A DNA stretch of 64,000 nucleotides from Thermalbibacter longus (GCF_023806485.1 NZ_JAMSLR010000008.1:100528-164527), one strand, 5' to 3'; shown: positions 53,919-63,156, numbered from the stretch's first letter. Program-made: numbers and translations. The notes: generated from the sequence alone by a model not told the origin.

Positions 53919-54335
53919 ATGGATAAGAAGACGCTGATCGACGGGCTCAACCACGACCTCGCTGGGGAGCTGCAGGCCATCGTCATGTACATCCACTATG
54001 CCGCGGCGGCCACCGGTGTCGAGCGCCTCGAGCTGGCCGAGTTCTTCGAGCGCGAGATCCAGGACGAGCTACGGCACGCGCTGTTCCTGGCCAACAAGAT
54101 TACCGCCCTCGGCGGCACGCCGACCGACGAGCCACTGCCGGTACCGAAAGCCAAGAACAACCAGGAGATGATCAAGAACGTGCTCGACGCCGAAGTACGG
54201 ACGATCGCGGCCTACAGCGAGCGAGTGAAGCAGGCTGAGGAGATCGGAGATCTCGGCCTGTCGAACGACCTCCAGGACATCATCTCGGACGAGACCCGCC
54301 ACAAGGAAGAGGCGGAGAAGCTCCTTCGATCCTGA
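53919..54335 (+). CDS. Ferritin-like / bacterioferritin-family diiron protein
   Basis: 138 aa four-helix bundle. Diiron ligands: Glu in LAGELQAIVMYIHY (near 17), DELRH (ExxH), Glu in AEVRTIAAYSE, and DETRH with following Glu. It may store iron or act as a peroxide-consuming diiron protein; it is shorter than classical bacterioferritin (~155) and lacks the heme Met in the expected helix. GGAGGGAG precedes the ATG. Monocistronic with a perfect palindrome in its leader. Confidence 0.85.
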   Translation: MDKKTLIDGLNHDLAGELQAIVMYIHYAAAATGVERLELAEFFEREIQDELRHALFLANKITALGGTPTDEPLPVPKAKNNQEMIKNVLDAEVRTIAAYSERVKQAEEIGDLGLSNDLQDIISDETRHKEEAEKLLRS

Positions 54336-54457
54336 AAGGTGACCACCAGCACTCTGGCCATCCTCGGGCTCGCGCGTTACCCGGGCATCGGAGCGCCGGA
54401 CAGGGCAGGGACCACCCACCTTGGCCGGCGCGATCTCTTGCCCCCGACTCCGCGGCG

Positions 54458-55105
54458 TCAGTGGCTTTCGGGCAATGCCCTCCCCGCCCGTGCCAGCGCC
54501 TCGCTCAGCTTCTGATGCTCGACCGCCAGGGTAAGGTCGCCGCGGGTACGCTCCAGGACCCCCCGGACCATATCCGTTGTCCGGCGCAACGCATTCGTGA
54601 CCGCATCGGGATAGTCCACCTGGACGAGGACGCCGTAGATCTCGTCCATAACCTCCAGCATCTTCTCGGCACGCTCGAGCTGGCCGTGCCGTATCGCATC
54701 CAGCACGTGGCGACGAAGTTCTCCGGCGGCTTCTCCGAGGGCATTGAGGTAGCCGGCATCGTCGACCTGCAATGCCTCTGGCCCCGGTAGCGGGTCTCCC
54801 CCGATGATCGCCCTCGTCAAGCAGGCTTCGGCGAACTCCTTGTGCGCATCCTGCACATAGCCGGACCAGTAGATGGCTGGGTAATCCGCCAGGTGACTCG
54901 TCAACAGTTCCTTGATCCGCCGGGCCTCTGACAGAAGATCATCGGCCAGGGCGAAATCACCCCGATGCACAGCCCGTATTGCGTTCGCGCTGAGCCGGGT
55001 GAGCTGGCGGGTCTCGGCCAGCGCGCGCTCCCGGGCGCTGTTGACTCGATCGAGCCTGGCGAGAATGCTCTCGCTGACGCGCGAAATGTCCGCTGGTTGC
55101 AGCAT
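54458..55105 (-). CDS. Translin-family protein
   Basis: 215 aa, all helical. Blocks match the translin/TRAX superfamily in order: DLLSEARRIKELL, YWSGYVQDAHKEFAEACLTRAII, GEAAGELRRHVLDAIRHG, MDEIYGVLVQVDYPDAVTNALRR and TDMVRGVLERTRGDLTLAV. Eukaryotic translin-TRAX is an RNA nuclease complex; in TRAX the catalytic acids are in the segments corresponding to DAHKE and GELRR, and acidic residues are present there here. Such proteins are common in archaea and rare in bacteria. ATG at 55105 has AAGGAG 10 nt upstream. Adjacent to, and downstream of, the phosphorylase-like gene. Confidence 0.82.
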   Translation of the reverse strand: MLQPADISRVSESILARLDRVNSARERALAETRQLTRLSANAIRAVHRGDFALADDLLSEARRIKELLTSHLADYPAIYWSGYVQDAHKEFAEACLTRAIIGGDPLPGPEALQVDDAGYLNALGEAAGELRRHVLDAIRHGQLERAEKMLEVMDEIYGVLVQVDYPDAVTNALRRTTDMVRGVLERTRGDLTLAVEHQKLSEALARAGRALPESH

Positions 55106-55183
55106 CGTCCTCGGTCTCCTTGCCAAGGCATCCTCAGAGTTCGGGCATCTGCTGCCGCGACACGTCCGAAGCGACACGGCACG

Positions 55184-56953
55184 CTACACCTCTTCGCGCT
55201 GGCCGACTGGCGTCGCGGCCGGCAGGACGGCACCTGCCTGTTCGAAGATACGGCGCAGGATCACCAGCGTCGAGGCGTACGTGGAGTCCATCCCGTAGTA
55301 GGACAGGCCTCTCGCGCCCAGCGTATGCGCTCGGCTGTATGGCGTGTCCGATGCGTAGTGGATAATCCCGAGGTCGACAGGGATCTCCGTCAAGTTGACG
55401 TGCTCTCCCTGCCCGTAGCGGGTGAGGAACGTGTCCTCGTAGAGCGCGTTGAGGTACGGCCCCGTCTCCATCTCGACAACCGTGTAGTTCTCGCGGTAGA
55501 AAAAGTCCAGATAGCCCCGGTTCTGCAGGTAGGTGCCGAGTACGGACACGGCCCGCTGCCGGTCGAGCGCCGAGCCGTAGATCAAGTAAGGCCGGAGATC
55601 CTCGGCGCTGAAGCAGTTGCGAAACCAGTACGTGTTACCGCTGTGCTCGTCGTAGACGACGTCGGAGAGCATCACGTCGCCGATCCGGGCGTTCAGCGTG
55701 GCCGCCTTGCCGAGGATGTACACCCCCTTGAGGCGATAGGTGCTCGCTGCGATCTGCGAGAGCAGGTGATAGGCTCCGAGTCCGAGCGGGTAGTTGATGT
55801 TGAGGATCACCGCATCAGTCGAGCGAAGATCGAACTCGCCCAAGCTCTGGAGCCGCGGGTCGAAGTCCTCCGGGCAGAGCCGGTTCAGCTCGATGACTTG
55901 CACCCCGACGTCGACAGGCCCATCTGGCTCGATCGTCGTAATCCCCCGCTCCCGCTCTTCCTGGTCGCGTCCCGCCCGCTCGTCTGGCCATGTCACGTAG
56001 TACAGTCGGGCCGTGTAGTAGAGCAGGTTCTCCCAACTGCTCCGCACCTGCCCCGCCTGGAGCTTGCGTAGCTCCGGCAAGAGCTCCGGATGCTGTGTCT
56101 CTTCGATGAAACGCACCAGCGCATCGCGCCGGCGACGGGCGGTACCCGAGAGAATGTTTGCGATGCTGTGCATGTTCGACGAGACGAAGTAGAGCGGGCG
56201 ATCGAGCAATCCGCGTTCGCTGATGAAACGCTCGACCGGCGACCACCAGGCCCGTGCGGAGCGAGCGTATCCGACGTAGCTGCCGGCCAGGAACTGGATC
56301 GTAAGCCGCTTCTTGGCCCGGGCGACTTTGCTCAGATACTCCCAGAAGCGGTCTCCCCAGGCCTGGCGCAAGCGACGCCAATCAGCCTCACTGATCGAGA
56401 GCCCGGTTCGAACGCGCTCCTCAGCGCCAGATGCTAGCGGCTCGCGCAGCGCGACTGATACCGCTTGACGGAGGTCCTCGTCTCGTTCCGCCAGGCTGTA
56501 CATCTTGTTCCACTCGATCTGCCACGCGACGATCGTTGGGATAACATCATCGAGATCCGAGGCTGAGGCCACGTAGGCAGCTAGCGTGCCCTGACCGTCG
56601 CTGTACCATCGGCGCCGGCGTCCCGGTGCCGTGACCGGCTGCCAGCGCTCGAGGTCGGCAAAACCGTGCCGGGCAAAGGTCGCCGCTGACTGGCCCAGCA
56701 CGATGCGCTCAGCGTCGACGATCGCCGTTGGCAAGCGAAGCGTGCTGTACATGACTGCGTTCATGTCTGGCGCCGGCTCGCGGGCTCCCTGGTGCAGGAG
56801 CGACGCGACGTTGAGGTGAGCCGGCACCAGCGTCTCGACCGGCACCGGGCCCGAGCTACGCAGCAGCGTGTTGTACGTCTTGACGTACAGGTCGACCTCA
56901 CGTTTGCCGGCTGGGTAGCCGCCGGCAGCCGTACCGCGCGGCCTGGCTTCCAC
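55184..56953 (-). CDS. Large protein with nucleoside-phosphorylase-like C-terminal domain
   Basis: 589 aa. The N-terminal ~350 residues are unfamiliar, helical, rich in Arg and Trp. From about residue 370 the sequence resembles PNP/UDP phosphorylases: ILNINYPLGLGAYHLLSQ, LGKAATLNARIGDVMLSD, VYDEHSGNTYW, VVEMETGPYL (MET like the nucleoside-binding MEt motif, near 495) and YASDTPYS (SD motif, near 536). It may bind or cleave a nucleoside or related ligand. The GTG start has GGGAG 5 nt upstream. It lies 78 nt upstream of the translin gene on the same strand, suggesting co-expression. Family name not known to me. Confidence 0.75.
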   Translation of the reverse strand: MEARPRGTAAGGYPAGKREVDLYVKTYNTLLRSSGPVPVETLVPAHLNVASLLHQGAREPAPDMNAVMYSTLRLPTAIVDAERIVLGQSAATFARHGFADLERWQPVTAPGRRRRWYSDGQGTLAAYVASASDLDDVIPTIVAWQIEWNKMYSLAERDEDLRQAVSVALREPLASGAEERVRTGLSISEADWRRLRQAWGDRFWEYLSKVARAKKRLTIQFLAGSYVGYARSARAWWSPVERFISERGLLDRPLYFVSSNMHSIANILSGTARRRRDALVRFIEETQHPELLPELRKLQAGQVRSSWENLLYYTARLYYVTWPDERAGRDQEERERGITTIEPDGPVDVGVQVIELNRLCPEDFDPRLQSLGEFDLRSTDAVILNINYPLGLGAYHLLSQIAASTYRLKGVYILGKAATLNARIGDVMLSDVVYDEHSGNTYWFRNCFSAEDLRPYLIYGSALDRQRAVSVLGTYLQNRGYLDFFYRENYTVVEMETGPYLNALYEDTFLTRYGQGEHVNLTEIPVDLGIIHYASDTPYSRAHTLGARGLSYYGMDSTYASTLVILRRIFEQAGAVLPAATPVGQREEV

Positions 56954-57241
56954 GTCGACTCCCTCCCAGCGAGCGGCTCTCCGCGGAGTATACCGCTCTA
57001 CCTACGCGCGCGGCGGGCTGTGAAAGGGAAGCTCCGCACTGGGTCCGCCGGCGAACTAGGCAGTGCTCCGCCTCGGACCTAGTCGAGCGACCGCGGGTGG
57101 CGTCCTCCGCGTAGTCCTCCCACGATCCTTCACCGCTCCTTCGGGCCTAGCTGCCTCGGCGATCGGGAACAGAGGCTCGAGCGGGATTTAACTCTCGCGG
57201 TCGCGGCCCACTGTCGTCTGCTGGGAGAGGAGCTCACGCGC

Positions 57242-57272
57242 GTAGAGGAGGGGATCTGCTCCCCTCCTCTAC
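57242..57272. repeat. Perfect 13-bp inverted repeat (hairpin)
   Basis: GTAGAGGAGGGGA - TCTGC - TCCCCTCCTCTAC, downstream of the DUF3309 stop on the minus strand. It could end or stabilise that transcript. There is no T-run on either side, so a classical intrinsic terminator is not proven. Confidence 0.7.
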
Positions 57273-57297
57273 ACGTTGCCGGTGTTCCGGCAGGGAT

Positions 57298-57459
57298 TTA
57301 GACGACGCCGAGCAAGCGGAGGAGCAGGAGGATAACCAGGATCGCGATAATTGTCCCGAGCGGCCCGTAGCCCCAGCGAGCGCTGTAGGGCCAGACCGGT
57401 AGTGCGCCGATCAAAGCCAGAACGAGGAGAATGACCAGGATCAGCCATAACAGGCTCAT
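57298..57459 (-). CDS. DUF3309 family small membrane protein
   Basis: 53 aa: two hydrophobic helices (LLWLILVILLVLALIGALP and GTIIAILVILLLLRLLGVV) joined by the hallmark loop PVWPYSARWGYGPLG, the DUF3309 pattern (ALPxWPYSxxWGYGP). AGAGGA lies about 9 nt before the ATG. Probably a tiny inner-membrane protein of unknown role, often linked to stress in other bacteria. A consensus promoter lies 225 nt upstream, giving a long leader, and a perfect hairpin follows the stop. Confidence 0.8.
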   Translation of the reverse strand: MSLLWLILVILLVLALIGALPVWPYSARWGYGPLGTIIAILVILLLLRLLGVV

Positions 57460-57861
57460 TCGTTGAGTTTCCTCTCACGCTACGCCTCTCGGGGACTTGA
57501 GGTGCCGGGGAAGCCAGGTCCCGTCACCCGTGATCCGTCGAGGCCCTCCATCGCGGAACCGGCGGCACATCGGTCGGCGCGCACCTGCCAGGCGGGTCGA
57601 CACCTGCCACAGTGACCCGCCAATCAGGCCTCGGCCGCTCCCCACCATACCGCCATCCGTACGCGCCCTCGCGCGTCCTCTGTAGCATACCTGCCGCAGC
57701 GATTTATGTCAATAACCGACAAAGCGATTCGCGAGGGCACGGAATTGGCTGCCGGATTCCATCAAGGGTACTGTGCAAATGGACAGTACGCAGCTGTTCT
57801 CTGTTCCTTCAATACAGCCGATAAAGCCCGGAGAGCGCTGGAAGCAAACACCTGCCCAGCA
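57460..57861. other. Long leader/intergenic region of the DUF3309 gene
   Basis: About 400 bases. The right part (57700-57860) is AT-richer than its surroundings and contains the minus-strand promoter at 57684-57712. The leader has two copies of TGGCAGGTG (minus strand) but no recognised riboswitch. The short open frames here lack support. Confidence 0.5.
57684..57712 (-). promoter_or_regulatory. Consensus promoter for the DUF3309 gene
   Basis: On the minus strand TTGACA (57707-57712), exactly 17 nt, TATGCT (57684-57689). Confidence 0.7.
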
Positions 57862-59208
57862 TTACTGATAACGGTGACAGATTCTGGCATCCCGCCAGCG
57901 ACGATAAAGCATCCAGCCTTGAAAGCAGAGATGTCGGGCGAACTCGCCTGGGATCCGGGAGTGGCACTCGGGTGGCCGCAGCAGCCTCATGTCATGGTCA
58001 GGAATCCCGAGAATAGAGCAGGCGATGAGGTAGCCAAAGTAGTGTGAGGGCATCACCCCTGATCCGTTGTAACCAGCCGCAATGTAGAGGTGCTCATCAA
58101 TGCGGCCTGCGACAGGCCACCAGTCGCGGGTGCGCGCCGTCACGCCATGCCACTCGTACTCGACCGCCACGCCGTCCAACCAGGGATAGCGCCGGATCAA
58201 CTCCCGCTGACCAACCTCTCGAGCGTGCCGGTCGAGCGGCCATGTCGTTCGCTCGAAAACGCGGTGACCCAGAACATGCCGGTAGAAGAATCGACGATCC
58301 GGGGTGCCACGTACGGTGTGCGTGTAGTAGCCACCCTCTTCGAAGCGAATCGGCCAGCGCTCTAGCCCGCTGCGTGCCCACTCGTCATCGGTGAGTGACC
58401 GTGTGACAATGACCCGGTGATGCAGTACGGCAATGATGTCGCGCGCAAGTCCTAGCTGGGGTGTGTAGGCGTTCGTCGCAACGGCGACGTCCCGCGCAAC
58501 GACCCGTCCACCTGGCGTATGAAGCGTGATCGGCTCCGAGCCCCTCCCGCGCTCGATCCGCAGGACCGGCGACCATTCATACAGTTCAACGCCATGGCGC
58601 CGGTTCGCCTCCACCAGCCCCGCGATCAACTTACCCGGGTGCAAGGTGTTTGTGTATCGGAGCGAGGCGGCCGAATAGAACGGAGAGCCGATATGTTCGC
58701 ACAGCTCATCGCCGAAAAGCACTGCATCCGGCGGCACTCGCCGGCCTGTGTACAGGGTGAGGGCCGGGACCGACTCCACCAAGTCAAAGCCAAGGTCCTC
58801 GATCTCAGCGAACGCTTTGAGAAGCTGGTAGCCTCGATCGGCGCTCGACGGCAACGTCTGGCCGCGGAAACGCGGTCCGACCGCGCCAGAGTTGCGCGAG
58901 CTCGCGCCGGAGCCCATCCGCTGCATCTCGAGGACCGCCACGCGCAGCGACGGCTGGTTGCGCTTAAGATAGTAGGCGATCGCGAGGCCGGTGAAGCCGC
59001 CGCCGATCACGGCTACATCCACGTGCATGTCCCGCTCGACCCGTGGACAGCGTGGAAGGTCTGGGATTGTGTGCATCCAGTAGCTCGGCGAGCGCTCAGG
59101 TTCTTCGCCCGGTCGCGGACGCGGACCCGGCAGCCGGTCTGCGGCCAGCAACGGGATGGCGATGCCGGCCAGGCCAGCCAGACCTGCCCACCAACGGCGG
59201 TTCATCAT
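57862..59208 (-). CDS. Membrane-anchored FAD-dependent oxidoreductase (DAO family)
   Basis: 448 aa. An N-terminal MMNRRWWAGLAGLAGIAIPLL segment is probably a membrane anchor or signal. The FAD site is VDVAVIGGGFTGLAIAYYL, then GASSRNSGAVGPRF, and near the C-terminus HGVTARTRDWWPVAGRI and AAGYNGSGVMPSHYFG, the block typical of glycine/D-amino acid and gamma-glutamylputrescine oxidases. AAGGGA precedes the ATG at 59208. It lies downstream of hyuB on the same strand and may take part in the same catabolism. Substrate unknown. Confidence 0.83.
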   Translation of the reverse strand: MMNRRWWAGLAGLAGIAIPLLAADRLPGPRPRPGEEPERSPSYWMHTIPDLPRCPRVERDMHVDVAVIGGGFTGLAIAYYLKRNQPSLRVAVLEMQRMGSGASSRNSGAVGPRFRGQTLPSSADRGYQLLKAFAEIEDLGFDLVESVPALTLYTGRRVPPDAVLFGDELCEHIGSPFYSAASLRYTNTLHPGKLIAGLVEANRRHGVELYEWSPVLRIERGRGSEPITLHTPGGRVVARDVAVATNAYTPQLGLARDIIAVLHHRVIVTRSLTDDEWARSGLERWPIRFEEGGYYTHTVRGTPDRRFFYRHVLGHRVFERTTWPLDRHAREVGQRELIRRYPWLDGVAVEYEWHGVTARTRDWWPVAGRIDEHLYIAAGYNGSGVMPSHYFGYLIACSILGIPDHDMRLLRPPECHSRIPGEFARHLCFQGWMLYRRWRDARICHRYQ

Positions 59209-59379
59209 GCTCTTCCCTTCTGCCCCGCGCAGTTCCTCAACCACCCGTTGCGATCAGCCGGTTCCGCACCTCCAGCAGGCGCTGCCCGGATCGGGAAGAT
59301 GCCGGGCCGGGCCATCGGGCTTCACGTCGGGCGCCGCCGACGCGGGCCAGGAGGCAATCCGAGCACGATGGCCCAGCGC

Positions 59380-61041
59380 TCATCCGGCACTCGGGTCGTA
59401 CCCGTAGGCGCGGCGGGCTTGGTCCAGGCTGATTTTGCCGTCCTCCAGGTCGCGCCGGACCAGCTCGCGGTCGCGCTCCCGCGGGTCGCCGTAGCCGCCG
59501 GCCCCTCCGGTCACCACGCTGACCACCTGTCCTGGTTGGAGCAGGGCGCGCCCGCTTGCCCCGAGCGGCTGCCCATCGACCGTGATGATGGCCTTGCCGC
59601 CGGGCCAGCCACCGAAGAGCCCCCAGGGCGGGCTCAGCCGACGACTAGTCGAGCCCCGGAAGGCCGCCACGTGGTCCAGCACCCGGATATCACGCCGGAT
59701 GGCCAGTCCACCGCGCCAGGTACCCGGCCCCCCTGAATCGGGTACCAGCTCGTAGCGTTCAACTAGTAGTGGGTACTCGACCTCCAAGCTCTCGACCGGC
59801 AGGTTCGAGGTGTTGGTCACGTGGGTCTGGACGCCGTCGAGCCCGTCCTTGGTGGCGCGGGCACCGAAGCCACCGCCGATCGTCTCCAGGTAGGAGTAGT
59901 AGCGCCCGGTACGGGGATCGACCCCGGAGAAGGTGATGCTGGTGTTGGAGCCGGTGCAGGCGGCGATGACCCGCTCTGGCACGGCCTGGGCCAGCGCCCC
60001 GAGGATGAGGTCCACTACCCGCTGGCAGGTCTGTGTCCGCCCGTTGATGGCGGCCGGCGGGGAGCAATTCACGATGGTGCCCGGCGTGGCCTCCACGTGG
60101 ATCGGCCGGTACATGCCGGCGTTTGGCAGAATTGTCGGGTCCACAACGATCTTCACCGCGTAGTAACAGGTGGCCAGCAGGGCCGTCCAGACCATGTTGA
60201 GACCGGCTCGGACCTGCGCCGGATTGTCGCGAAAATCGAGGAAGAGCTCGTCGCCGCGCACCTCGACCGTGACGCGCAGCGTTAGCTCCTCGTCACCCAG
60301 CTCCTCGTTGTCGAAGCGGTCCTCAAAGGCGTAGCGTCCATCTGGGATCTGCTTGATCCCACGCCTCGTCTGGCGCTCGGCGTAGTCGAGCAGGGCGTCG
60401 CTGGCGGCGCGGACCGTCTCCACGCCGTACTTGGCGCAGAGGGCCTGGAAGCGCCGGACGCCCAGCCGGTTGGCCGCGAACTGGGCCCGCAGGTCCCCGA
60501 GCCGCTCGTGGGGAACCTGGCAGTTGAGCAGGATGAACTCGAGGATATCCTCGCAGAGCACGCCACGATCAAAAATCTTGACCGGTGGGATGCGTAGCCC
60601 CTCCTGGAAGATGTGCTCGTGTCCCCGGTCGACGAAGTCGGCGTGGTGCGACAGGTTGGCTGCGAAGGCAACGACGCGCCCCTGCGCAAAGATGGGCGAG
60701 AGAACGACGATGTCGGGCAGGTGAGTGCCGCCGCCGGTATAGGCATCGTTGCCGATAAACATGTCCCCCGGGTCCAGCGTCTCGATCGGGTGGCGCCGGA
60801 GCACCTCCTCGACGATCCCCATCAGGGAGCCGAGGTGGATCGGGATGTGCTCCGCCTGGGCCAGGGTGCGCCCCTGGGCATCGAAGAGAATAGTCGAGCA
60901 ATCTCGCCGTTCCTTGATGTTGGTCGAATACGAGGCGCGAATCAGTGCCATGCCCATCTCCTCGACGATCGAGGAGAAAGCGGAGCCGATGATCTCGACC
61001 GTAATAGGGTCGAGGTTTCTGGCTTGGGACACAGCGTTCAT
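59380..61041 (-). CDS. hyuB: Hydantoinase/oxoprolinase subunit B family protein
   Basis: 553 aa. PITVEIIGSAFSSIVEEMGMALIRASYSTNIKERRDCS opening, GDMFIGNDAYTGGGTHLPD and a C-terminal PDSGGPGTWRGGLAIRRDI block define the N-methylhydantoinase B/acetone carboxylase alpha-like family. With the A subunit it carries out ATP-dependent opening of hydantoin, 5-oxoproline or similar rings. ATG at 61041 has GGAAGG about 9 nt upstream. It starts 14 nt after the hyuA stop. Confidence 0.9.
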   Translation of the reverse strand: MNAVSQARNLDPITVEIIGSAFSSIVEEMGMALIRASYSTNIKERRDCSTILFDAQGRTLAQAEHIPIHLGSLMGIVEEVLRRHPIETLDPGDMFIGNDAYTGGGTHLPDIVVLSPIFAQGRVVAFAANLSHHADFVDRGHEHIFQEGLRIPPVKIFDRGVLCEDILEFILLNCQVPHERLGDLRAQFAANRLGVRRFQALCAKYGVETVRAASDALLDYAERQTRRGIKQIPDGRYAFEDRFDNEELGDEELTLRVTVEVRGDELFLDFRDNPAQVRAGLNMVWTALLATCYYAVKIVVDPTILPNAGMYRPIHVEATPGTIVNCSPPAAINGRTQTCQRVVDLILGALAQAVPERVIAACTGSNTSITFSGVDPRTGRYYSYLETIGGGFGARATKDGLDGVQTHVTNTSNLPVESLEVEYPLLVERYELVPDSGGPGTWRGGLAIRRDIRVLDHVAAFRGSTSRRLSPPWGLFGGWPGGKAIITVDGQPLGASGRALLQPGQVVSVVTGGAGGYGDPRERDRELVRRDLEDGKISLDQARRAYGYDPSAG

Positions 61042-61055
61042 GGCCGAACCTTCCA

Positions 61056-63101
61056 CTATTCCTCGCTCAGAATCAGATTCCCGTACTCGTCCACGTTCGC
61101 CCACTGGCCAGGAAGGATGAGTATCGTCGAGTCCATCTGCTCGATGATCGCTGGGCCGGGGATCAGCATCCCCGCACCGAGGCGAGCACGGTCGTAGAGT
61201 GGGACCTCGCCCCAACCGCCGTTCTCCGGGATATAGGCTCGACGAGCGCCAAGACGGGCGTCATCGAGGGAGCCACCTTCAGGGATGCGGCGTGGCTTCG
61301 GCTTGGAAACGACTCCGCTCGCCTCGAGTCGAAGGGTCACGAACTGAACCGGCTCGCCTGGAGCAGCGTAGCCGTAGGCCTGGTCATGCGCGTCGTGGAA
61401 GGCTTTCAGCACTGCTGGCAGGTCGTCGGCCGTAAGCGGGTGATTCGGGAGCTCTATTGGGAGTTCGTAGTTCTGTCCGATGTATCGCATGTCCGCAATC
61501 CGGCGCAGCCGGCGATCAACCTCAGCCAGTCCCTCCTCGCGGAACCAGTCCTCGGCGACGCGCTCCAGTTCGGCGAACGTGTCGCTAATTGCAGGCAATG
61601 ACTCCGGGATCGCTGGCGCGACCTGCGTACGCGAGAAGTCGGTACGCAAGTCAGCGACAAGCAGGCCATATGCGCAGAGGATGCCCGGGATAGTCGGGAC
61701 CAGTACTCTCGGGATTTCTAGTTCCCGAGCCAGGTGCGCTGCATGCAGCGGACCGGCACCACCGAACGCAACCAATGTATAGTCACGCGGATCGTAACCG
61801 CGCTCGACCGAGATCACCCGGATGGCGCGGGCCATGTTCGCCGTGGCGAGCGCGATGATGCCCTGCGCCACCTCCTCGCGGCGCAGGCCCAGCCGGGTGG
61901 CCACGGCGTCGATGGCACGATCGGCCGCGGTCGCGTCAATGGGCATGCGCCCCCCGAGAAGGGCCTCCCGGCTGAGGAGGCCAAGCGCCACGTTGGCGTC
62001 AGTCACCGTCACCGCCTCACCGCCGCGACCGTAGCACGCGGGGCCGGGATCGGCTCCGGCGCTCTGCGGGCCGACTTTTAAGTGCCCGCCGCTATCGATC
62101 CAAGCGATCGAGCCGCCGCCAGCGCCCACCGTGTGGATGTCGAGCATCGGCGTCCGGATCGGATAGCCGGCCACTTCCTGCTCCATCTTTACGCCGGCCT
62201 GGCCACCATTCACGAGCGCGACGTCAGTGCTCGTGCCCCCCATGTCGAATGTAATGATGTTGGGAAAGCCTGCTGTCGTGGCCACAGCGACGGCTCCAAC
62301 CACCCCTGCTGCCGGGCCGGAAAGCACAGTGCGTACCGGCAACCGTGCAGCCACTTCGAGCGAGATGATGCCGCCGTTTGACTGGGTGATGTACGGTGAG
62401 ATCGGCATGCCGTAAGTAGCGAAGCGGTCTCGAAGACGGCGGATGTACCTGCTCATGATCGGGCCAACGTAGCTGTTGACGACCGTGGTGGAGAGCCGCT
62501 CGTACTCGCGGAACTCCGCGAGCACGTCGTGAGAGAGGCTGAGATAGACGTCAGGTAGCTCCTCCGCTGCGATCGTAGCTACCTGATCTTCGTGCTCGGG
62601 CATCAGATAGCTGTAGAGAAAACAGACAGCAAGTGATTCGACCCTAGCCGCTTTCAGTTGACGAATAGCTTGACAAACCGCTTCGTGATCCAGCGGCCGG
62701 AGAACTTGCCCGGTAGCTAGGACGCGCTCGGGCACCTCATAGCGCAATGCTCTGCGGACGAGGGGAGGCGGCTTATCGACCTGGAGGTCGTAGAGGTCCG
62801 GTCGGCGCTGTCGACCGAGTTCGAGCAGGTCGCGGAATCCGTCCGTTGTAATGAGACCGACCTGGGCACCATTGCCCTCGAGGAGGGCATTTGTCGCTAC
62901 CGTGGTTCCGTGTCCTAGGTAGGACACCTCGGTAGCAGGCACACCGACCTGCTCGAGAATCCGAACCACGCCGTCGGCGATAGCCTCACTTGGATCACGC
63001 GGAGACGACGATAGCTTGTAGACAGCTAACCCTCCTTGCTCGTCCAGGAGGCACACATCAGTGAAGGTACCTCCCGCGTCCACGCCGACCCGGACCGCCA
63101 T
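61056..63101 (-). CDS. hyuA: Hydantoinase/oxoprolinase subunit A family protein
   Basis: 681 aa with an ASKHA-type ATPase fold: MAVRVGVDAGGTFTDVCLLD, GHGTTVATNALLEGNGAQVGLITTDGF, then FDMGGTSTDVALV and GAGGGSIAW. It forms the ATP-using subunit of N-methylhydantoinase/5-oxoprolinase. ATG at 63101 has AAAGGGGGG upstream; longer readings cross the promoter region. The gene diverges from the GntR-type regulator. Confidence 0.92.
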   Translation of the reverse strand: MAVRVGVDAGGTFTDVCLLDEQGGLAVYKLSSSPRDPSEAIADGVVRILEQVGVPATEVSYLGHGTTVATNALLEGNGAQVGLITTDGFRDLLELGRQRRPDLYDLQVDKPPPLVRRALRYEVPERVLATGQVLRPLDHEAVCQAIRQLKAARVESLAVCFLYSYLMPEHEDQVATIAAEELPDVYLSLSHDVLAEFREYERLSTTVVNSYVGPIMSRYIRRLRDRFATYGMPISPYITQSNGGIISLEVAARLPVRTVLSGPAAGVVGAVAVATTAGFPNIITFDMGGTSTDVALVNGGQAGVKMEQEVAGYPIRTPMLDIHTVGAGGGSIAWIDSGGHLKVGPQSAGADPGPACYGRGGEAVTVTDANVALGLLSREALLGGRMPIDATAADRAIDAVATRLGLRREEVAQGIIALATANMARAIRVISVERGYDPRDYTLVAFGGAGPLHAAHLARELEIPRVLVPTIPGILCAYGLLVADLRTDFSRTQVAPAIPESLPAISDTFAELERVAEDWFREEGLAEVDRRLRRIADMRYIGQNYELPIELPNHPLTADDLPAVLKAFHDAHDQAYGYAAPGEPVQFVTLRLEASGVVSKPKPRRIPEGGSLDDARLGARRAYIPENGGWGEVPLYDRARLGAGMLIPGPAIIEQMDSTILILPGQWANVDEYGNLILSEE

Positions 63102-63127
63102 GCACCCCCCTTTCACCTGGTCACGAG

Positions 63128-63156
63128 TTGACAACGAAACTCGCAGCAAGTATACT
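63128..63156 (+). promoter_or_regulatory. Consensus promoter of the gntR-type gene
   Basis: TTGACA (63128-63133), exactly 17 nt, TATACT (63151-63156): one base from perfect consensus. Its -10 is part of the TATACT repeat cluster. Confidence 0.75.

Noticed and set aside
57242..57272. Hairpin as a proven intrinsic terminator
   Set aside because: The stem is perfect but no T-run follows on either strand, so it is listed only as an inverted repeat.
57612..58047. Short plus-strand open frames in the AT-richer stretch
   Set aside because: No ribosome-binding sites, no recognisable protein and overlap with the FAD oxidoreductase gene; the minus-strand promoter explains the lower GC.
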